64,000 nt of DNA from Aspidiotus rigidus (taxonomy: Eukaryota; Arthropoda; Insecta; Hemiptera; Diaspididae), in the NCBI GenBank assembly GCA_035079385.1, contig JAVHKY010000003.1, forward strand, positions 14,629,001 to 14,693,000, given 5' to 3'. The notes beneath the pieces are model-generated. The model was not told the DNA's origin. It worked only from the letters and a program-made list of their open reading frames with translations, and did not search any database. The number at the start of each line of letters is the position of its first letter. Positions within the stretch are counted from its first letter, which is position 1. A program made the position numbers and the translations under genes. Of the stretch, positions 10,761 to 21,790 are shown in pieces.

Positions 10761-11660
10761 CCCTTTATGGCCTTCCAATCTTCATAAAACAGAAAATTAA
10801 AAATAGCAATACAATTGATCAACATTTAGGAATATACTAAGGAAAAAAATTTTCCTCCTAGGACTTTATTAAGGCTGTGAATTGGTTGTTTTTTCGATCT
10901 CGTCAGCACTTACCACATTTGGCACGAGAAATATATTGAAACTAATGCATTTAGCACGTTTGGCTCGGGAAAAAATATGAAACTATGCACTTAATACATT
11001 TGGGCACGATGAAACAACAATGAAATCGAATATAACCTTTTAGATTTTATTGTAGTCTTTTTTTTATCCTTCTTTAATGTTGTTTTTTGAAAGAGGAAAG
11101 ATCAGCAGGAGAGCCCATTCGACCCACACAACATTACGCTCTTAGGCAAGTATCGGTACCTCGTCCTTCGTTTCGCTCAACAGGCTTAGATGTTGGTATG
11201 TTGGTATGGGTATAGATCGCCCCCTTGTAAGAATGCATCAGATAAAGTTCAATGACATTAATATCGGCTAGTCCCATTTTTTTCTTCCTTCCTCCAGATC
11301 GAAGTACTATTTTCCAAACTCCGCTCGATGATAAAAAACTATTGTGACTCTTCCACGTGGTGTAGGTGTTTTGAAATACGATTTAAAAAATAGGAAGTGA
11401 CCAAAAAGAAAAAAGTGGTTTCAGAAGTAGACAACGTGAACAAACGATCAAGAAAAAAAAAGGGTTCTTGGACCGTACATTCATTCAATGTCACCGATAT
11501 TATACCTGCATCATTTTATCTCGCGTACCGAATGTGGTAAGTGCGCTTAGCACATTTGTGCACGAGAAACTTATTGAAACTTATAGTGAAACTTCACTTA
11601 ACACATATGTGAATTAGCTCCCCTTGGGGAGAGGATTGGAAAATTCGAAATTTTTTCAGT
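10761..11660. other. AT-rich insertion between PLE-A RT and nuclease
   Basis: A Penelope open frame normally runs straight from RT into GIY-YIG, so this noncoding block is probably a later insertion. It holds diverged repeats of CATTTGGCACGAG and TTAGCACGTTTGG types near 10915-11015, and again near 11535-11610. I could not define clean ends or a target duplication. Confidence 0.5.
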
Positions 11661-11675
11661 GCAATTCGATCATTC

Positions 11676-12917
11676 TTAAGAGGCGATCTGCTTTACTATC
11701 TCGATCTCTTTCCTCTTCTCTTCGTTGTTCTTGAGGATAGAAATTGCCTGATAGCAATAGTTCTGGATTGCCGCTAACTTGTGCCTGGGGTGGTGGTAGG
11801 AGTCGTTTAAGATGATGGTGTCAGTATGCGTCGGCTTCCTGTAGATTTTGTATTCTATCCTATTGTTCTCCATTGTGAGTGTAAGGTCCAAATAATTGAT
11901 GGTCTCATTGCCTTTTTCCACTGTGAATTTGATGCTCTCATTCATCGCGTTCATTTCTGAAAGGAATAGACCCACCTGTCTATCAGTGCCTGACCACACA
12001 ATTAGGATATCATCTACATATCTGGCCCAGTGTTTGATCGAGTTTCTGAACTTGCTGCCCTTTAATATCTTATTTTCCATATCATTCATGAGTATCTCCG
12101 CCAGTATTGGTGACAGCGGTGATCCCATCGCAAGTCCCCTTTCCTGACTGTAGAACCTGTTATTGAAGCGGCAGTAATTCTGGCTCAAGATCTCCTCCAC
12201 TATGTTGGCGTACTTCGACCCATCGACGTTCCCATGGTATCTGTTGTTCTTGAGCAGAGTGAGAAGTTCCTCCTTCGGTATGGTACCAAACATATTAGTC
12301 ACATCAAAGGATATCAGCTGGTCGTTACTCCTGATTTCCAACTTGTCCAGTTGCTCAATCAGCTCTCCGTTGTTTCTGATACTTCGTCTGAGTGCAAACT
12401 GGTAGTTTTCTTTCAGGAATGTGGCTACGATCTTTGCTATCTTGTAGCATGGTGATTGAATGCTGTTGACCAGGGGTCTCATCGGACGGTTCGCTTTGTG
12501 GAGTTTTACAAGCCCCTTGAGTTTTGGTGCAACCGGGTTCATCTCAAGCGTCCTTCCATTGTCGGGTACATTGTTCCGTTTCAACACAGCTTTCAGGTCA
12601 TCTTGGTATTTCCGTGTTGGGTCCCTTGCCAGCTCTTGGTATCCATTAACTGCGATGTACGACTCCACTTTTCGGGTGTAGTCCTCCTTCTCCATTACCA
12701 CTACCGTGCTGCCCTTGTCCGCCTTTGTCAAAATCAGGTTGTTCTGTCGAATCTTCTTTTGTAGATTTGTGACCTTCCTCTGCATTACTTGCGTTCTGTC
12801 ATAAGTTCGGCACATATCCTCTTTGATGTCCAACAGTACTTTCCCAATTTTAGTCCGGGCTTCTGGTCTCACGTCGTGTTCCATGGTTTGGATTACTTGT
12901 TCGCAGCTAATGGCCAT
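11676..12917 (-). pseudogene. PLE-A reverse transcriptase
   Basis: A 413-codon frame copies the element RNA into DNA. Motifs run in Penelope order: KADKGSTVVVM (about 65-75), KLHK (138-141), motif A SFDVTNMF with catalytic D at about 205, GLAMGSPLSP (261-270), motif C YVDD (300-303), NYLDL (341-345) and YRKPTHTD (359-366). All three catalytic aspartates are present. The frame is cut at both ends. A frameshift near 12917-12945 separates it from the N-terminal region. A stop after residue 413, with the continuation KNDRI in another frame, separates it from the nuclease. The listed start is simply the first ATG after the frameshift. Confidence 0.92.
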
Positions 12918-13428
12918 GCTTTCAAGCCTACACTGGTCAGCCTCTCTGGCTGCACGTACTTGATGCCTTTGTCCAGCAGTCTTCTTTCTTCTTCTGTGAA
13001 GGTGACGCTTGATAGGTTCTTGGTTCTGGGAGCAAATTTGTGCTCAACTCTCGCTGTCTCTTCCTTTCTTTCTTCTTCCTTCCGGGTCAGTTCGGCAAGC
13101 TTCTTCTTGATCTGTTTTGTTTGGGCTTCCACTCGTTTTTCCACATAGTCTTCTCCCTTCTTCTCCTCTCTCCTTTTTCAAACATCATTTCTTTGACTTC
13201 TTGCGGTTGGAGTAACCTGGACAGATGGAAATATTGATCATACAGTAGACCATTCAGCCTGGTGATTTTCTTGTGGAGTTCACCAATTTCGTTCTTCACT
13301 CTCAATCTTTCGGCTTGAATCTTGGTGCGTTTCACTGCTGCGCTGTTTCCTAGTAGCCTGATAGTCGCATACTTGGGAATAATGCCTCGTCTCAAGCATT
13401 CGTTATTGAACCAAATCGTCACATGCAT
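12893..13428 (-). pseudogene. PLE-A N-terminal region, two frames
   Basis: Two overlapping frames (13428-13087 and 13144-12893) form the Penelope N-terminal segment. The first holds NNECLRRGIIPKYATIR and a basic, coiled-coil-like stretch with HKKITRLNGLLYDQYF. The second holds FTEEERRLLDKGIKY, the conserved block that precedes the RT in this class. A one-base indel near 13150 separates the frames and a second near 12930-12945 separates them from the RT. The true start is not visible, because PLE-B sequence begins immediately upstream. Confidence 0.75.
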
Positions 13429-13430
13429 GA

Positions 13431-13885
13431 CTGAACCAGTGAGTCATCGAAGTGTGAATCATCCTCATAGACTAATTCAATCAATCCCTCCTCAGGAATA
13501 TACCTGTTCAACACGGTAATGTCTTTAATATTTCGGTGACGATGAATTTCGATTTCTTCTAACGCTAAGCGCCTGAAATATGATTTTTTCCTGTGAAGGA
13601 GAACTTCAAACCCCTCTTTGGGGCTAATTAGATTGTTCGCAAACGCCGACTCGCCTGCTTTTCTTTTTTCCCAGGCCTTCCCTGTGTTCATCTACTCTAA
13701 TCTGGAGTTGACGGCCAGTCATACCTATGTACATGCTAGGGCAATCTCCACAGGCCACCCTATAAACACCTCCCCTCTCAGCCATCGGTATTGGATCTTT
13801 TAATTTGACCAAAAGGCACTATAAAACGCCGGCCGAAAACCAAAGGGACGGAGGACACGGCTCAACTCCGAGTCATGAGCTCCTC
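13431..13885 (-). pseudogene. PLE-B type GIY-YIG fragment (copy 2)
   Basis: This is a GIY-YIG nuclease remnant in two frames. VKLKDPIPMAERGGVYRV leads to CGDC, MYIGMTGRQLQIRVDEHR, and then in another frame the tail LNRYIPEEGLIELVYEDDSH. It resembles the PLE-B nuclease at 35703-36250 far more than PLE-A. The linker RVLRPFGFRPAFY at about 13820-13870 is in a third frame. The fragment is cut at 13430, where PLE-A begins, giving a B-then-A head-to-tail join on the minus strand. Confidence 0.85.
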
Positions 13886-16800
13886 TTCGTTGTTACTCGT
13901 TCTTGTTGGTGTTGGGTTTAATCGCTTTCTATACTTTGAGAATGGCTGTTTAGCCGAAAGCGCTCAGTCGTGTGATATTTTCGTGCGGTTCGTGTATCTT
14001 TCTCTTTACTCTTTTGAGTATTCCTTCATATGCATGTATATTTTCTTTAACCTATTTAAGATCAGATTGTGAAACATACCTTGCAGGTGCTTGAATACAT
14101 CCTATGTTTCTGATGACCAACTAAAGGCCTCAAGTTGTCACAACGCGCCTTTTCCCTCCAGGCGTTGGGCCAACAACATCATTATTTTCTATAATCACCT
14201 CACTGAGGCTCTGGCTTCCTACCCACAGATGTTGACAATAAAAGGAGCCTGAAGCTGGCAAAAAGAAGAAAAAGTAAACGTGGTGCTACCGTAGAGGACC
14301 TCCTTGTACAGGCGATGCGATTGATGGACTGTTGACTATCATTTTCTAGAAACTGAAATTTTCGTTTCTGTCAATTTTAAATTTTTCAGTCACAAAATTA
14401 TCTTCTCTTTTGTCGACCAACTGGACGTAGATCCTTTTCTCGTCTCTTTCTGCTAATTATAAGTTAGAATGGCAAAACTCATTGTAGCGTAGTTACCTCT
14501 GTAGTTATCACTGCGTTTGCTACTACGGATATGTAATTGGGAAAAGTACACATGCTGTTGGTGAGTGAGAATGACACCATTGTGAACGAAAAATTTTCCA
14601 TCGTTCAGAGTCCACAACATAAACTTATTTATCGCCAATCCATACTGGTTATGACAACTGAGAAAAATAACGAAATAAACAGATTTACGAAGGTACACAC
14701 ACACACGTGAGATTGAATTCACAGCGGTTTACGATATCGCGCCACAGTACTTCGATAGAATACTGGGAAAGTTCAGTGGCATCAATATTCACCCATACAT
14801 AGCCCGGTTCGATAAGCAACATCATAACGATTTTCCATACAATCAAATGATAAGATGAAATCTACCTAAAGTACCATGTAAATACGTGTAAGTCGATGTA
14901 CTTCACGTGAACGTGCTTCTTAAAAAAAAATTCGTTCTCCTTTTTCAGAAAAGATACTCGTATACGTTCCCTTATGAGATTGTACCGGATGTAGTAATAC
15001 ATTCCTTTTAGGTCATGTACGTACGTAGTCTATTATTAAAATTGTATTATTCAATAACGATTAAGTATGATTAAGGGTGCGTTGTGCAATAACGTGATCC
15101 ACCCAAAACGTGATGAAATGTGAGAATAATATCATAAAGTTATTATAATAATACTAATAATAATGCATTATGTGTTCAAGGTTCAATTTTGTAGTTGCAT
15201 GCATTAAAAATTTTCAGCATAAATTGAAGTTGATTATTTTAAGCGATTTTTAATTGACATTTTTTTTTTCTTGGAAGTAGATTGCTATTATTTCGACGTC
15301 ATAATGAATAATTCTTTGTAATTTTATAATTTTACATTACCGTCGTATTATAAAGACTCTTTTTTTTTTATTATTTCTGGCGCGGCGCAAAAATTCTAGT
15401 ATTTTACTTAACGGATTATACGGTCGAACAGTAATTTTGCCAGCTACACCCGAAATTGACCGGGAGCATCATTGACGTCATTTGTTGATCGTTTGGAGTA
15501 TGAAAATTTCAGGTTCTATGGGTTGGGTTGTGTAGTCTTAAAGAGACTGCTTCGCACATGTCAACTATGATATCGCCGTAGATTCTGGACATAAATTTCT
15601 CTCATTTCGGTTTCCAGCGGCGAATTATCAGCGACCAACTCCGCACTGTTTAATCACAAAAAGTGGACTTCGCATGTGTGCTTTTCGTGTTGAAGTTACG
15701 TCGCGTCCTCGTTGAGTCTTACCCAGGTATTTCGATCGAACTACTGGAAAATTATAATAATTTTCTCGTTACCAAAAACGGAAACATGAAAATTGATTTC
15801 GCGATAGGTCGTGTAAAATGAAACAAAGACGAAAAGAGAGAAAAAAAAATTCAAAACCTCGTGCAAACGCCTGAAATCGAGAGAGAGAAAAAATCTTTCA
15901 TATCAACTTAGTTATTAACAATATCAGACATTGACCTTGCGATTTGTCAATGCCATTACCATTTGTCGGGCGTCATTTGTAAAATACTATTTGCCGGCTT
16001 TGGTGACATTGTGTCGGTGTGTTGAACGTGTATACGCGCCCATTTGAAAGAGTTAAATACATTGTCGAGCCGCGAAAGAAACTATAGCTCATTCAACAAT
16101 CGTGTTGCTTTTTTTCGACGCGAGTCTTCTCCGGTATTGCGTGCTAACGTACGTCGTACATGAAAATAAAAATATTAATTCATAATAACAATCTACTGTT
16201 GGACATGTTTATCCTACCAACTGTTAGTGTAGATAATCTATTAAATAATTCTTGAATTTTTGCGAACAAATACCGTCGATAGCATTTTTCTATGTTTATA
16301 TTTGCCCAAGTAAGATGGTAGGGCGATCGTGATGAAGAATTTTCATGAATTTATTCACAACAGTTCTTATGCTGGTATTCAGATAAAATAAAGTTCTCTA
16401 AAAAATATCAATAGCCTGATAGAAGCATTTTCAGAGAAGTTTGGATAAAGTATTGCTCTAAAATGAGGGAGACTAAACACTGGCAAGTGTTTTTGTGACA
16501 TGTACCTATGTGAATGAACCACTGAAGTACATTTAAAATCAAAGGCTGAGTACGCCATAATATTAACAAAGACCTAAGGACAGACTGACTAAAGAATCAC
16601 CTCATTGCTTGATATAACATTTAATGCTTTGACTATGTTTAATTACAAATGTATGGACTGATTTTTCAGCATAGCAACAAGATGGTGGCAGAGGTTTAGG
16701 CAATACTGCTACGTCTGGTGCTCCATTGCAGGGCTCGCGGGAGTAGCGGCGGGAGATTTCTTAAAACCCCCGACGGGATGCCAGATGTACTGATGTCGCC

Positions 16801-17061
16801 TGTACATAATGCAACCATCTTGTTATAGAATTAGTGTGCATGTCTGACCGAAAAAAAAATCAGTTCATGTGTTTGGTGAAATATTACCGTCAAAGATATT
16901 CAATTCTACTTTCAATTAATTTTGCTTGTACAAAGAAGAGATGTCATAATTAAGATTGGAGATGAAAACTCTACATTCACTCATTTTGCTCCAAGTGATA
17001 CAAATCATCATCTCGTTGCGCCTTTCCTTAGAACAAATTTCACGCAAAACAAACACGCAAC
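13886..17061. other. No gene seen
   Basis: AT-rich sequence with short frames only. A possible miniature element with inverted ends (CAACAAGATGGT near 16675 and ACCATCTTGTTA near 16814) is the only structure noticed. Confidence 0.5.
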
Positions 17062-17228
17062 GGTTACGGTGACTGAGCACACTACCTTCAAATTCCTTAT
17101 ATATTATATGTAAACGATTCTACTCCTCGAGACGATTCTAAAAATATATACTTTTTCTCCCCCCGACGATTTTTTCGCTAAGAAATCGTCGATCGAAGTT
17201 GCGCGAAATCGACAAAATCCGCGCGAAA
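17062..17228 (+). repeat. Left terminal inverted repeat
   Basis: Equal in length to the right repeat, differing at one base. It contains an internal hairpin CGACGATTT...AAATCGTCG at about 17164-17192. Confidence 0.9.
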
Positions 17229-17654
17229 TCAACAAAATTGGCGCGCTTCTTCTTGTAGGTAACAACCCGTTAAGCGCGCTTTAGGTAGTTTCAGTAGTTC
17301 GTTCGCGCGCTTTTCCCTTCTACATTCTTTTATTCACGCACATGCAGGTAAGAAGTAACGTGAGTCCCTGCTGTGTTGGGTAGAGTTCAATGAACGAGGG
17401 TATTGCATTTGTGTACAAGTGATTGTGAACCATTCAATAGGGTTCAATGAACTGCATTTCTATAGGAAGCAAACAAACAGGATGAACAATGATGATCGGT
17501 TGCTTGAAGAGGGAAATGACGTGTTGTGGTTTATGGAATGATTAAAATTGGCGGGAGAAATGTTCGCGCCAAAATTTACACAGGCCAAAAGAATACGTAA
17601 TTCGGCGGGAAGATAAATGTAGGCGCGAAAATCTATGTGATTTCATAAAATGCG

Positions 17655-17905
17655 TAATAAAAAATACGAATATTGTACTTATTACATTAAATTCATAAAT
17701 ATATAATAGCGATGGCGATGCATGAAAATTTAAAAAGAATAGGTTTTACCTGTAAATAAAAAAAATTGAAATTTTTGACTAATTTTGCAGGAAGAAAAAA
17801 AGCAAATATTGTACTTACCACATTAAATTCATATACATGCAATAAAAAATGGCGATGTAAGAAAATTTAAAAAATAGGTATTACCTCTAAATATAATTTG
17901 AAATT
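17655..17905 (+). repeat. Tandem pair, ~140-bp unit
   Basis: AATATTGTACTTA, ACATTAAATTCATA and a G/A-rich GGCGATG stretch recur in order about 140 bp apart (near 17668 and 17808). Diverged. Confidence 0.6.
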
Positions 17906-18026
17906 TTTGACATGCGTACTCAATTACCCGAGATGTCAATACAAAAATGAAATTGTTGGAGCTATATCATTTCAATCTTCACTCTTCCATATTAAGTTTG
18001 TGGCGACTGGCATATTCACCAAAGAC

Positions 18027-18360
18027 GCCCGAATGATTGCCCTATAAAAATAATATTAAAAGCGCGCGAATGATTCATGCTGATTGCGGTACAAAAAAAG
18101 GCGCCAACCAAAACTACCTGTAAAGTACGGAAATTTGTCTCGCGCCAAAATATTTTCCCGCCCTTCAAAACTCCCACGTTCCCACCTCGCCCGAACGATT
18201 GTCGTATAAAAATAATATTGAAAGCGCGCGAATGATTCATGCTGATTGCGGTACAAAAAAAGGCGCCAACCAAAACTACCCGAATGGGTTATATGAAGGT
18301 GAAGCGCGCGAAATGTTTGCCCGCTGATTACGGTACAAAAAAAGGCGCGAACGTGAATCA
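18027..18360 (+). repeat. Tandem repeats, ~162-bp unit
   Basis: Two near-identical blocks start at 18027 and 18189. They share AGCGCGCGAATGATTCATGC and then GGTACAAAAAAAGGCGCCAA. A third, partial block with GGTACAAAAAAAGGCGCGAA follows near 18331. Confidence 0.8.
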
Positions 18361-18372
18361 CTCGAATGAGAG

Positions 18373-18539
18373 TTTCGCGCGGATTTTGTCGATTTCGTGC
18401 AACTTCGATCGACGATTTCTTAGCGAAAAAATCGTCGGGGGGAGAAAAAGTATATATTTTTAGAATCGTCTCGAGGAGTAGAATCGTTTACATATAATAT
18501 ATAAGGAATTTGAAGGTAGTGTGCTCAGTCACCGTAACC
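18373..18539 (-). repeat. Right terminal inverted repeat
   Basis: Inverted partner of 17062-17228. It is followed by the second copy of CACGCAAC at 18540-18547. Confidence 0.9.
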
Positions 18540-18547
18540 CACGCAAC

Positions 18548-20455
18548 AATAATATTTTTGATTCTCACTCTCAATCTCTGGGTTGTGGATCATGAATCAC
18601 GAATCTGTGATCCATTTCACAAGCATTTGTTCCCTGATCTGCGATCTTTTAGATCATCTCCCATGGAACAAGAAGCTTGTCTGCTTTTCATAGTCAGCAA
18701 ATTAAATAATTCGGATACTATTAACGATGAAGGACATGCAATTGTCTGCTTGTGCAATTGTGTTTGATTGGGTTTTTATTTTCATTCATTGAATTGTTAT
18801 TGAATCATTACTGTGAAGTTTTGTGTCGGTATCATTGTATAGGCCAGCCGTTGTGCAAAATGCCGGCTCAGTTGCGAAACATTGTTGTGACGCAGGTGTA
18901 CCGCTGATTAAAAAAACACAGCTCTGGAAAGTGCGGCAAAATACCTTCACAAGTGAAAAGCATTTGCTGAACACAAGCGGAACTTATGGCTGAATTGAAG
19001 CGATAATGTGCCGCGCGACTCAACTGCGACAAAACCGCGGCACATCCAGGTTTGAAAGAGCGGCTGTTGTGACGGTCGGGTTTTATGACCGTGACGGTGG
19101 TGTGACAACAATATAACGCTAAACTGATGCCGCATGACCTAAGTGGTCCAAACAAGAGCTCATAAAAAAAACTATCTCATGAAAGAGATGTGACGGATAT
19201 GTTCTGCCAAAGAGTTTGCGAAATTTTACCTTATATGAATGACTACCCAAACATTGTCTGCGAGTAGTGTGATTTTTTATGGCTAGCACATCAGCGTCAC
19301 TGTTGGAGAACACTGTACAGCAGCACATTGTTTCGCTGATGTGACTCTTTTGTGAATAGGCACAGTAGAGAAATAAAAGGTCTACAACTGCATCTCAAAC
19401 AAAGTGGGCGTGGCTAACAGCTGTGCCGCTAATGTTCCTCGGATGTGATGCTAATATGTGAAGTCCTTGTGTCATTGTACCACACCGGGATTATAAACTG
19501 CCCTACTTGATACGCCAAATTTTTTCTTCAATATAAGAGTATATGCATAACATCATTGCAGTAGTCATTTACTCAAATCGGATCGTCATTATTCAGTTGG
19601 GATAATTCGTCAATTTGCAAAGATCAATCTACAAATCAATAAACTTCAAAACCAATGCTGTATAACCCATAATAAATTTAGGTCCTAGTTCTCGTCCACT
19701 CTTGTTTTCCGCTAAGATTCTCCAAATTAACGTAAATCACATTTTTTCAAAGCTCAGCAAAATTAATTTGACTGGAGAATCAGAATAAACTTGACTTGTT
19801 GGGATACGGATACGGCGGTTGCAAATTACAATTTGAACAGTTGAATCAATTGAAAAAAATGCTCTACGATGTTTCAAAGTCAAATTTCTCACCATAAATA
19901 AAATAGGTATGTCCAATGTTTGTAACTGTGGTTTGTAATGATAAGGAGTAACAACAAATTGTGACAATTTACCCGCAAGTGCGCTGTGAACCATCGTGCC
20001 GTTACGTGACACATGAGCGACTGACTGAAACAAACAAAAAAGTAATTTCAATACGGTCGGCTTTCACGACGCGGACCGACCCTAAGTCATTTTTTCTGGA
20101 CAGTGGCTGCCTCCTCTTACTGCTCTTCTCTGTTTCAGGTACAAAAAAGTGTAAATAGATCCATTTTGTGAAAAAGACAATAAAAACTACACCAAAAATC
20201 GCTTCCGTCCTTTCAAACTAGATCAGTTGAACTCATTTGATATTGTGAGGCACATTCAAGTCTCCATCTGGCTCACGGGCCGCATAATTGAAAAACTACT
20301 TTTTAGTTTCTCTTTCGACAAGTTAAATTGGCGAGAATATTGGGATTCCAAACGCCAATGACTACTAAATTTTCGGTAAGGACTAATGAGGACAGTGATA
20401 ATGTACTCGTGAGGTGACGATAAATGTATAGAGCCGCTCAATAATAGAATGTGGC
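18548..20455. other. No gene seen
   Basis: A moderately GC-richer patch at 18840-19150 contains GTGACGGTCGG and ACCGTGACGGT in close succession. No protein family is recognised in any frame, and the longest frame is 104 codons. Confidence 0.5.
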
Positions 20456-20460
20456 TTCCT

Positions 20461-21097
20461 TGTTTATTTTGAGAAGCTTAGAAAAACTGAGATTACAAAA
20501 CTAAAATCACTCCAAAGGACAGTATTAATAGGAATAATTTCAGCATACAGAACAGTATCTCATACAGCCTCACACGTTATAGCTGGAATAACCCCAATTG
20601 ATTTGCAACTCAGCCAAACTAACAAAATAAAAATATTGAAAATTAAATTCAAAGAAAATAAAATAACGAAAAAAGAAATGGTAGGAAGCATAAAAACAAT
20701 AAGATTAGATACAATTAAAAATTGGCAGGAACAATATGAAAAAGAAAAGACAGGTAGGAGAACGGCTAAATTGATTCCAGACATAGGGATAAGACTTGAT
20801 AACAAGAAATTGAAATCAAATTATTTTTTAACACAGTATTTGACGGGACATGGGAATTTTGCAACTTACCTCAAAAATTTCAATATTATAAATGATAGTC
20901 AATGCAGGGAATGCTTAAATTTTGATGATGATCCGGATCACACCTTTATAAAAAAATGCAAAAATTTTGATCGTATCAGGGGGGATGCTAAAATAACTAC
21001 AGAAGAATTAGGACAGTGCCTGCAAAACAGAGAAAGCCACCAAAAATTGGATAGATATATAAGAAAGATATTAAAAACCAAAAAAGAAATCAAATAG
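20461..21097 (+). pseudogene. R1-like LINE: RT thumb and C-terminal domain
   Basis: The frame covers the 3' end of a non-LTR retrotransposon ORF2. It starts inside the RT C-terminus (LQRTVLIGIISAYRTVS, then VIAGITPIDLQL) and runs through TGRRTAKLIPDI and YFLTQYLTGHGNFATYL to a CRECLN...DHTF zinc-knuckle, the layout of R1-clade proteins. The last 164 codons are open with a stop at 21097. In the knuckle an extra lysine (FIKKCKNF) is present, whereas the copy at 41525 has FIKCKNF, so an A-run slip is likely here. It is 5' truncated at about 20461. Confidence 0.85.
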
Positions 21098-21435
21098 ACT
21101 GAGAGGAGAAGGAAGGAAAAAAAAAAGAAAAAAAAAAGGAAAAAAAAATTTTAAAAAATAAATAAATAAAAATAAAAATAAATAAATAAATAAATAAATA
21201 GAATAAAAATAAAATAAATAAATAAATAAATAAGATAATAAAATAAGTAAAATGAAATAAAAACAGAAGTCATACCCTCTTTCAATATGTAGAGTTAAGT
21301 GTATAGTTATACAGTGTATTTCAAACTCGTCATGAGAGGGGTGGAGAAAAACCATGGTAAAACCCACCCAACTCTCACGACTAAATGTAATGTTTAAATT
21401 TAAAAAAAAAAATAAAAATAAAAATAAAAAAAAGA
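20461..21435 (+). mobile_element. R1-like LINE copy 1, 5' truncated
   Basis: The coding tail is followed by AAAT/AAATA repeats (21160-21260), then a conserved 3' block including GTCATGAGAGGGGTGGAG and CCATGGTAAAACCCACC, and finally an A-rich AAAAT tail near 21400-21435. The same 3' block occurs inverted at 41199-41380. Confidence 0.85.
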
Positions 21436-21580
21436 ACTAGATAACTTTTTTTTTTTTTTTTCAATACACCCTGTATTGTGAAAATAGTAAAAAAAATAAA
21501 AACTAAAAATAAAAGAAGAAACATTACAAAACAAGGAAGAGAAAAACAAAATTACAGAAATTTAGAAGGAAAAAAAAAAA

Positions 21581-21649
<69 letters not shown>
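21581..21649. repeat. (AAT)n microsatellite
   Basis: About 23 uninterrupted AAT units, directly joined to the AATTC repeats of the next feature. Confidence 0.95.
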
Positions 21650-21790
21650 TCAATTCAATTCAATTCAAAGACGCTCTTTATTGATATCATAATTATATAC
21701 ATTTTTCATTAAAACAAAAGTGCCGATGCCCCTGAGGGGGTGCGAGTGGTGAGCGTGATTATTATTATTATTATATTAAATTAAAGAAAT
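21646..21790 (-). mobile_element. Probable LINE 3' end with GAATT tail repeats
   Basis: On the minus strand a stretch with CAGGGGCATCGGCAC leads to an AATAAA signal (ATCAATAAAGAGCGTC), then TTTGAATTGAATTGAATTG. AATAAA followed by a short 5-bp tandem tail instead of poly-A is common for some LINEs. The body is too short to classify. Confidence 0.45.

Larger units (their letters stand above)
8429..13428 (-). mobile_element. Penelope-like element PLE-A, full structure with three nested insertions
   Basis: On the minus strand it runs, from 5' to 3', through an N-terminal region (13428-12893), reverse transcriptase (12917-11676), an unrelated AT-rich insertion of about 0.9 kb (11660-10760), GIY-YIG nuclease (10711-9739, split by a MITE), and a 3' region with CCAAT-type repeats split by a Helitron. 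It ends in a hammerhead ribozyme and a boundary at 8429. The RT plus GIY-YIG order is diagnostic of Penelope-like retroelements. At least three frameshifts make it a pseudogene. Upstream it directly abuts a PLE-B fragment in the same orientation, a tandem arrangement often seen in this class. Confidence 0.85.
17062..18539. mobile_element. Long-TIR non-autonomous DNA transposon (1478 bp)
   Basis: The ends are 167-bp inverted repeats (17062-17228 and 18373-18539) with one mismatch seen (a GCGCG to GCACG change), starting GGTTACGGTGACTGAGC. Each side is flanked by CACGCAAC, an 8-bp target duplication. There is no transposase frame. Long repeats with an 8-bp duplication fit MULE-, hAT- or P-type elements; I cannot choose among them. 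Inside are two sets of tandem repeats (17660-17890 and 18027-18360). Confidence 0.9.
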
